Assembly (NCBI GenBank): GCA_910592205.1 | Contig: CAJVPJ010001188.1 | Location: 1-11,569, forward strand | Source of the DNA: Paraglomus occultum | Lineage: Eukaryota; Glomeromycota; Glomeromycetes; Paraglomerales; Paraglomeraceae | Length of the DNA: 11,569 bases | Direction: 5' to 3' | In this document: positions 5,914-11,569 of the stretch, piece by piece | Layout: each line of letters starts with the position of its first letter | Numbering within the stretch: position 1 is the stretch's first letter | Program-made: the position numbers and the translations under genes | Notes under the pieces: model-generated | What the model was told of the DNA's origin: nothing | What the model saw: only the letters and a program-made list of their open reading frames with translations | The model's database searches: none

Positions 5914-8527
5914 ATGTATAAATTTCCCGTTTTCCTTCTCGTCCTTCTCATCGTCCTCATTTTTACCACCTCGTCTACCCCTCAAATCTTAGCTTCTCAA
6001 CCGCACCTTGATCATTGTTTATTCACTTACAAAAAACGGTTTTACATATACAGTGGTTCCAACTTAAGATACATCCAGACACCCTTTTCTGTAAACACGC
6101 TCAATTGGGCCCCAATTAGCGCCAAAAAAATCGACCAACCGGCGTGTTTTGTTACTACACCAGAAGGAATCTTAGATGTGACAGATAGAGCGAATGGTTC
6201 CAGTTTCCGAGCACTTGATCTGAATAAAGAACAAACTCCTCTTTGGCATACTGAAAATTACAAAGTGGATACTGAATATTTGTCAGCTAAGCCCATTGAT
6301 GTACCAACCTCAGAGGGTAAACAAGTGTTTATTTTTAAAGGGGTTCAGCCGGGCAATGATTCTATAGACAATTCGGTTTGGAAAGCTATATCTAAAGGGG
6401 TAAGTATGGAAATAATGAGGAATTCGAGAAAAAGTGGTGGGTTAAGAATATACGGGGCTAATTTTGATGAGTTATTCTAATTTTCTTCTCTCACTTCTAA
6501 CCAGAATGAGACTAACCCGCCAAACCGGCAATTTACGTTTGCACAATTGGCCGATAGCGATGTTTTCATTGTAAGCTAGTTATATTAAAGAAGCGCATGC
6601 ACTATAATAATAATTATAAGTAATTTAGTTACCCTTTATCTGTTCTACCGAATTTTTAAATCCAAATTTAAGACTTATTACGGAAATGATAGCATAGCCG
6701 CATTCAACACAACTCAACGTGCTTGGGTTACTGAAGTCAATGACGTAAGCGATGCGGCCAACGATCTGTTCTTCGTTGTTGCACCTACCCCTACCCCTAC
6801 CCCTATCATATTCACCAGCGGACCCCCTAATGAACCTGCCAACGGAACCACTGATGAACCTGCCAGCGGACCCCCTAATGAACCTGCCAGCGGACCCACT
6901 AACGACTCAACGAACGACAATGGATCCAAGACCAACCCCGGACCAAAATCTTTACCGAAAATAATTCCTGGAGTAATTGGAATAATAGTGGTTCTAGCAT
7001 TCACGGTTTTGGGCTTGTTGCATGGCCGGATAAAAAATGAGGGAAAAAATGAGCAATTGTCAATCGTGGAAACAGAAACAAGTTCTCAGGGAAACAGTTT
7101 AGAGATCTGTCAATCATCTACACTTGAAGTGTCTGGGCATCGAAATGAACATTATTCATTTTTATCCGATAATACTATTACTATGGATGACAATTCACTG
7201 ATTTATCAACCCAAACTTGAAGTAGATAGTTTGCACATTGAGCATTGTTCATTTTTGTCTGACACTACTGCAGTATCTATATCCAATTTCTCAACATCTC
7301 CAACTTCACATGGTACGGGGAAACTGAATTCCACTCCCTCTCCATCACTACCATTTATAGACTGGCTCTATACTCAATATGAAGTGACAACTAGTACATT
7401 CACTGCTTCATCCACGTCTTTGATACTTCCATCAGTTCCATCAGGCACGAAAATATTCAACAAGTACAAACTCAGCGGAATGTCAACGCACGGCGTCAAC
7501 AATGCTGTTCGTCGTGCAGAGGATGAGACTGTGGGTGAAAACGTGGCCGTAAAGTTTTTCAAAAAAAAAGATTCATTCGAACGCGAGGTTGTCATGCTGA
7601 AGCATCTTCGATCGGAATTTGTTTGTGCATTGCGGGATATATTCGATATTTCCAATCCCACTGACTGGAAATATGTTACAGTCATGGACTATTATCCTAT
7701 GAGCTTGGATAACTTTATCGTTAGCCGTACCGAGACTATGTCTAAAGTATGTGTGAAGGAAGTGGTAGAGTCATTAGCAGAAGCAATTCAGTATGTTCAT
7801 GATCACCGAATAGTGCATCTGGATATTAAGCCGGGAAACTTTGTCCACGAAATTGGAGAATTTTCGAACAAGTGGAGATTGATTGATTTTGAAGCGGCGA
7901 GGGTTGATGGAGAAGAGGATGTTGATAGCACCACATTAAAATATGCTTCACGTAAGTAGTGAGAAACATTGAGATGTCGTAATGGTATCTTTAGCATACA
8001 AAACTTATCATTTCTCTCTTTACCCAGCTGAGATAATCAATGCGGTTACATTACGCACTAGTATTAAAGCAAGTAAGTCGATGGATATGTGGTCGTTAGG
8101 GTGCACAATGTACGAAGCATGTACTGGAAGCCCTCTCTTTTCGAATGAGGAAGAGGCTTCTGTTAAATTATCTGAAGCATACAACACGAAGCACTTGGAA
8201 TTACCTCTTCATAACGTGGAAGATATTCAAGCGAGGCACGTGCTTGAAAAATTGTTAGTCATTGACCCTACGAAGAGAACTACAGTTGATAACATTTTAA
8301 AAGGAGCATATTTGAAAGGCGGGCCTGACAGTATTCAGGTATATACATATTGCTGTTGTTGTCTGTTGCCGAACGCTGCCTTCTGCAAACACTCAATTTA
8401 TACGTTTTTATTATGCCATTTAAAGATATACAATCTGCAGTCTGAATCCGTTGAAGAATTCTTGAACATACTAAACGAGAATACGAGCGTTGCTCATTCC
8501 GACGTGCCAGAACGCCCACTAATATGA
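5914..8527 (+). CDS. Gene B: kelch-ectodomain transmembrane receptor-like Ser/Thr protein kinase
   Basis: Five exons: 5914-6399, 6505-6570, 6673-7951, 8028-8338 and 8441-8527 (742 residues, TGA at 8525). Introns 1, 2 and 4 are phase 0; intron 3 is phase 1; all are GT-AG. Residues 1 to about 28 are a signal peptide. Residues 33-220 hold degenerate kelch strands (FYIYSG, GILDVTD, QVFIFKG, DVFITYYG) with Asn-X-Ser/Thr sites. A PTPTPTP run and four 8-residue Pro/Gly/Asn-rich repeats follow (about 222-263). The transmembrane helix is about 281-300 and a basic GR turn follows it. Kinase domain, about 449-706: VAVK Lys478, alpha-C Glu487 or 489, HLDIKPGN (catalytic Asp568, Lys570, Asn573), DFE Asp589, SPE 610-612, DMWSLGC Asp630, Arg694. 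HRD is HLD, DFG is DFE and the Gly loop lacks GxGxxG. It is probably a plasma-membrane sensor that phosphorylates Ser/Thr. Ligand and substrates are unknown, and reduced or pseudokinase activity is possible. The exon joins are inferred from splice sites, homology to gene A and kinase motif continuity. Confidence 0.85.
6784..6804 (+). repeat. CCTACC hexamer run (PTPTPTP)
   Basis: Three and a half copies of CCTACC encode a Pro-Thr dipeptide run at the base of the gene B ectodomain. On the minus strand it reads as GGGGTA units, telomere-like, with three runs of four G and one of two, so it could fold as a two-layer G-quadruplex. Confidence 0.8.
6814..6909 (+). repeat. Four tandem 24-bp units in the stalk of gene B
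   Basis: The units are 6814-6837, 6838-6861, 6862-6885 and 6886-6909. They encode T/A-S/N-G-P/T-P/T-N/D-E/D-P/S octapeptides. Units 1 and 3 are nearly identical, differing only at the first base. They lie outside the membrane, directly before the transmembrane helix, and likely form an extended, possibly O-glycosylated stalk. Copy number may vary between strains because the repeat is in frame. Confidence 0.9.
7123..7269 (+). repeat. Duplicated 18-residue motif in the juxtamembrane region
   Basis: Segments 7123-7176 and 7216-7269 encode LEVxxxxxEHxSFLSDxT twice (residues 335-352 and 366-383), identical at 11 of 18 positions. They lie on the cytoplasmic side between the membrane helix and the kinase. 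The conserved Ser-Phe-Leu-Ser-Asp core is a candidate phosphorylation or docking site. No named domain matches from memory. Confidence 0.75.
8339..8440 (+). other. Intron 4 of gene B, in frame and stop-free
   Basis: GTATAT to CTGCAG, 102 nt, phase 0, with no stop in the reading frame. If spliced, Gln714 joins Ser715. If retained, 34 residues including six Cys (four in a row) are inserted and the protein is 776 residues. The donor is less canonical than the others in the gene (GTATAT against GTAAGT). A spliced intron is preferred because the insert, placed just after the kinase domain, looks unlike its flanks. Confidence 0.6.
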
Positions 8528-8781
8528 TATCATCCCAGTTCGATGTGGTTGTGAGTAGTAAATTCGATGCTAGAGGGATGCGCTGTCCTGAATGTTTATG
8601 TCATTACCAAAAAAAACGGTTTGTAAAGGTCTTAAACTGACCACTGACCATATAGCAAAACACATTTCACTGACCATCCTGGTTACGAGATATATTTTGT
8701 CCAATGACGTTTCGATTGTTTCAAAAAAAAAAAAAGCAAATTAGAAACGGATGGTTTGCGACAGTACAGAATGAACCACTC

Positions 8782-8787
8782 AATAAA
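8782..8787 (+). terminator. Candidate polyadenylation signal of gene B
   Basis: First AATAAA after the stop codon, about 255 nt downstream of the TGA at 8525-8527. The function is inferred from the hexamer only. Confidence 0.35.
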
Positions 8788-8966
8788 TGATTTTTGCACA
8801 GGTCCTGCACTGTGTGAGTTTAAAACGTTCATATCTAATATTTATTTGTGATTATAACGTTAGCTACACAAATTATCAGTCTTTTATATTAACTGTTCGT
8901 TTCTCTGCTTGGTTCATTATAAGAATGCCTTCTCCTGCAATTAAACTGTTTGGATAAACTGAGTAC

Positions 8967-8972
8967 AATAAA
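8967..8972 (+). terminator. Second candidate polyadenylation signal
   Basis: AATAAA followed by a T-rich stretch (8973-8996), about 440 nt after the gene B stop. The downstream T-rich context makes it an alternative to the signal at 8782. Confidence 0.3.
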
Positions 8973-9956
8973 GTTATTCTCTACTTTATTTTATTGAAAT
9001 AACAGAGACATAACTAAACGTTACTACCGTAACCAATGCGCAAATATTCGATGCTCTTAACAGTGTAATAGTAATTTTTTTAATACTTGGTATTTTTAAA
9101 CTTTCCGAAGTTTATGCCAGTAGTTTGAAGTTAAATACCCTCTGTCCCCGACGCTGTTCAATGACTTGAAAATAATTGATAAACTATTTCTAACTTTTTA
9201 TTTTGGTAAACGATAATTATAATCCAACCGACTTATTGAACATGATCGATATTGCATATGTACCTGAATCGACGATCTATTTGGAATGCTTAAGAAAACT
9301 CGTTAGACTTTCGTCGTAAAACTTGGTTAGCTTATTGCAAGCGATCCAATATTAAAACCGATCAATTCGATCTAGAGAATAATATAAATGCAAGTCTACT
9401 CTTAAGTCTACACTTAAGTCTCCTGAAATAACTATCATGAAGAAGGAGCTTAACGATAACAAACGTAGCGTTATGGAAACAGGTTCTACTATAAGACTTC
9501 TATTATAATAATTACGAATAATATTAATATGTTTATTACAAACTGTTATGTTTGAGAATTAAGTAAAACATTCGTAATGAGTACGTTTGTTGTGAATGAT
9601 GTTGTGTTAATATTATTATTTTTATCAATACGAGGCGAGTCTTTTCGTCGGCTCGTAGCGTAGTGGTTTCACTATGCGTTTCTTCGTAGCGAACATTAAT
9701 AACTTCCTTAACCAACATATGGCTATATGTGAACGAGAAATATTGTTATTTCTGATATTGTATAAACGAAGTAAACGTTATAAAAGTATAATTATAATGG
9801 TTGGATAATTGATAACTAACTGTTTGTAGTTCGAACGAAAATATTCACTTAATACATGACAATGTCATTGTTACGTTAACTGGGTATAGATAATACTCCA
9901 CCTAGGTAGTTGCGTAGCGAGGAATATTTATTAGAGTATTCGACAATGTTAGCTCC

Positions 9957-10057
9957 CTCAATTGAGAGTGTTCATAATTGGTTTGCTGTTCCGATCCACT
10001 GAATCGGAGTCTAACACCGATGGTAATCAGTAATATCAATTACTAATTAAGCCATCG
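9957..10057. repeat. Cluster of three palindromes
   Basis: CTCAATTGAG at 9957-9966 is a perfect palindrome. TCCGAT / ATCGGA arms (9990-9995, 10003-10008) have a 7-nt loop. CGATGG / CCATCG (10018-10023, 10052-10057) encloses AGTAAT-ATCA-ATTACT (10029-10044). The surroundings (9650-10330) also carry repeated CGTAGCGA-like words in both orientations (about 9655, 9684, 9916, 10183). It could be part of a decayed element or a structured RNA; neither is shown. Confidence 0.45.
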
Positions 10058-10685
10058 TTCAGCCTATGACATGCATGTTATGTTACTTTGAGTTACTTAA
10101 CTGTTTCGCTGTAATTACATTACCGCTCGACGCCAAAGCGAAGAGTATTATAATTTTATTAAACTGAGTAAAATAGAGTTACCTTCGCTATGCTTAGGAG
10201 GAATAACGGTTACGGGAATATTCGTCTAGACATGTAGTTATCCTGACGAGTTATTGTTATAGAAGGCTATTATGAGAATAATTAGTATAATCGTTAATCA
10301 CAGGAACCGTTAATGAAGCGATCTTGAGTAGAACAGAACCCTCAGGATAACCTATCGCGTTCACAGTCTTGAATTCAAATAAATGCGTTTTAATTATAAA
10401 AATTAATTCATACCAGTTACTCATGTAATAGCAAAACGAAGTAAATAATACCGTATCCATTTAATAAAGAATGTTAGTGTCATGTCTAATGTAAAACATG
10501 ATGTAATTTTACATTAAAAAAGTGTTTAACAGCTATCTAAATTAAAGCTTAATAAACAGCGAATGTTATTGGGCACACCATTACATCACAAATACATACG
10601 TAGTAACAAATTTGTGTAAAAACACCATTTATCAATCCTCACCACAAACACATTCTACCAAACTCTCGGACCGTAGGCATAAATC
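10058..10685. other. Intergenic, hairpin but no gene seen
   Basis: Contains a perfect 9-bp inverted repeat AATGTAAAA / TTTTACATT (10488-10496 and 10507-10515) with a 10-nt loop. A 67-codon minus frame (10460-10257) has no recognisable domain. Nothing else stands out. Confidence 0.45.
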
Positions 10686-11373
10686 ATGCGCCCTCTTCAA
10701 AAAGACACCCAATATTTAACTCAATTCACCAGCAAAAATACATTAGTCCATTTCGACTCAACAGCTGTGCACGTTATTGAAGTCCCGAACATCAACCTTA
10801 AAGCTAAAGAAAATATTTCTTAATTGCTGACGAACTATTGCCACTTATTTTGAAGTTTATGTACCTAATAACAATTTTGATTGGCCGCATCATCGCCTTT
10901 ATGCTTGATGATGTTGTTGAATTGGCTGGACCTATTACAAATGTATAAATTAAACCACATAAATTTTTGATTGACCAGTAATACCATTAATTGGCTACAA
11001 ACGGTCAGTCTCTAGCTCAAGTTTGTAATATGACAACATTTGTAGTACGGACTATAGTCAATATGGCGCTACAATACAACTTGCAGAAGTTGATATACAA
11101 GTCCGTCACAATTCTGATATAAAAAATTTTCATGAAAGAACAAAAAAGGCAAAATTGGCTCGAAAGTATCTATTGTCAGCGAACTAGATTTATCTAACAA
11201 CAAGCTCTATTTAGAGCTTCACAACTTGACTTTCATGTCTCCTCAAATTGCTCCAACCAATCAAATATTCATGACCACGCGACCTCAACCCCCTTTGTCA
11301 GAAAAAGGACACTCATGTACAAATTAACGTGGAATCGATTCCTGCTGTTCACGCGTCGATGCGGGACTGTTAG
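10686..11373 (+). pseudogene. Possible frame-shifted coding relic, family unknown
   Basis: A 45-codon frame starts at an ATG (10686-10820). An overlapping frame continues at 10820-10945 with a hydrophobic segment rich in Ile, Leu and Phe. Another open stretch runs 11029-11184 with a basic Lys/Arg-rich end, then one at 11187-11324 (one-base step), then one at 11311-11370. Consecutive open stretches that hand over where the previous one stops, all on the plus strand, suggest an old coding sequence broken by small indels and stops. No GT-AG introns explain the joins. In AT-rich DNA, open runs of 42-52 codons can also occur by chance, so confidence is low and no function is proposed. Confidence 0.3.
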
Positions 11374-11487
11374 CAATTAATGTGATGTGTCAAATGATAA
11401 TTACAACGCGCAAAGTCAGCTCTATTTGAAATGGTATTCAAAACTGCTGGCGCAAAATAAGTTGACATGTCAATTGCTTTAGGCATA

Positions 11488-11561
11488 CAGTTATCCCTCG
11501 TTTATATCCCCACTTTGGGACGGAGACTTTTTGGGGATATATCTGAAGTGGGATATAACTG
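11488..11561. repeat. Nested inverted repeat, MITE-like or transposon end
   Basis: Outer arms are CAGTTAT-CCC (11488-11497) and GGGATATAACTG (11550-11561), pairing with a 2-nt bulge. Inner arms TATATCCCC (11503-11511) and GGGGATATA (11533-11541) pair perfectly. The 74-nt unit begins with CAG and ends with CTG. No clear target-site duplication flanks it. It may be a very short fold-back element or the end of a larger transposon lying to either side. Confidence 0.5.
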
Positions 11562-11569
11562 AATATAGT

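Larger units (their letters stand above)
8528..9650. other. Downstream region of gene B, no gene seen
   Basis: AT-rich with stops in all frames. Contains an A run (8724-8736) and the two candidate polyadenylation signals. Near 9401-9421 the word CTTAAGTCT occurs twice. A 60-codon minus frame reaching into this stretch (9536-9718) is not recognisable as a gene. Confidence 0.5.

Noticed and set aside
6714-7004. Open frames on both strands over the stalk repeat of gene B
   Set aside because: Out-of-frame readings of the 24-bp repeat; the frame used in the model continues into the membrane helix and kinase.
9650-9690. tRNA-like A-box (TAGCGTAGTGG) with hairpin GCGTAGTG-GTTT-CACTATGC
   Set aside because: No B-box (GGTTCGA-type) follows at the right distance and no cloverleaf can be drawn, so neither a tRNA nor a tRNA-derived SINE is supported.
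9000-10560. Possible mitochondrial DNA insert
   Set aside because: The AT-richness suggested it, but no respiratory-chain, rRNA or tRNA sequence could be read on either strand.

Overview
The window looks like nuclear DNA of an early-diverging filamentous fungus. Its AT-rich intergenic DNA, short spliceosomal introns (76-109 nt with GTAAGT, GTGAGT or GTAAGC donors and AG acceptors), pyrimidine-rich leader and secreted kelch-type proteins fit a Mucoromycota lineage (Glomeromycotina, Mortierellomycotina or Endogonales-like). That placement is an inference; no ribosomal or other marker gene is present.

Two paralogous genes point away from each other across about 4.8 kb. Gene A lies on the minus strand from 1127 and runs off the left edge. 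It encodes a signal peptide and a kelch-type ectodomain; three exons (306 residues) are visible. Gene B lies on the plus strand (5914-8527, five exons) and is complete. It encodes a predicted 742-residue single-pass receptor-like protein kinase: signal peptide, shortened kelch ectodomain, Pro/Thr-rich tandem-repeat stalk, one transmembrane helix, a juxtamembrane region with a duplicated motif, and a cytoplasmic Ser/Thr-type kinase domain. Gene A shares the last visible splice site and its flanking protein sequence with gene B, so A probably continues into a similar stalk, membrane and kinase part outside the window. B lacks the counterpart of A's whole second exon.

Both genes carry the same upstream module, about 180-205 bp before the ATG: the inverted repeat TTGGAA-N6-TTCCAA, then TTTGG, a GCGC core and CCATAAAT in the same order and spacing. 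This suggests shared regulation.

The DNA between the genes holds no convincing intact gene. It contains at least three diverged copies of one repeat family (about 2205-2545 inverted, 3310-3620 and 4570-4975), a short stretch open in several frames (1700-1960) and a small GC-rich patch (4290-4430). To the right of gene B lie two possible polyadenylation signals, a cluster of palindromes around 9957-10057, a possible frame-shifted coding relic (10686-11373), and a 74-nt nested inverted repeat at 11488-11561 that resembles a miniature transposon or a transposon end.
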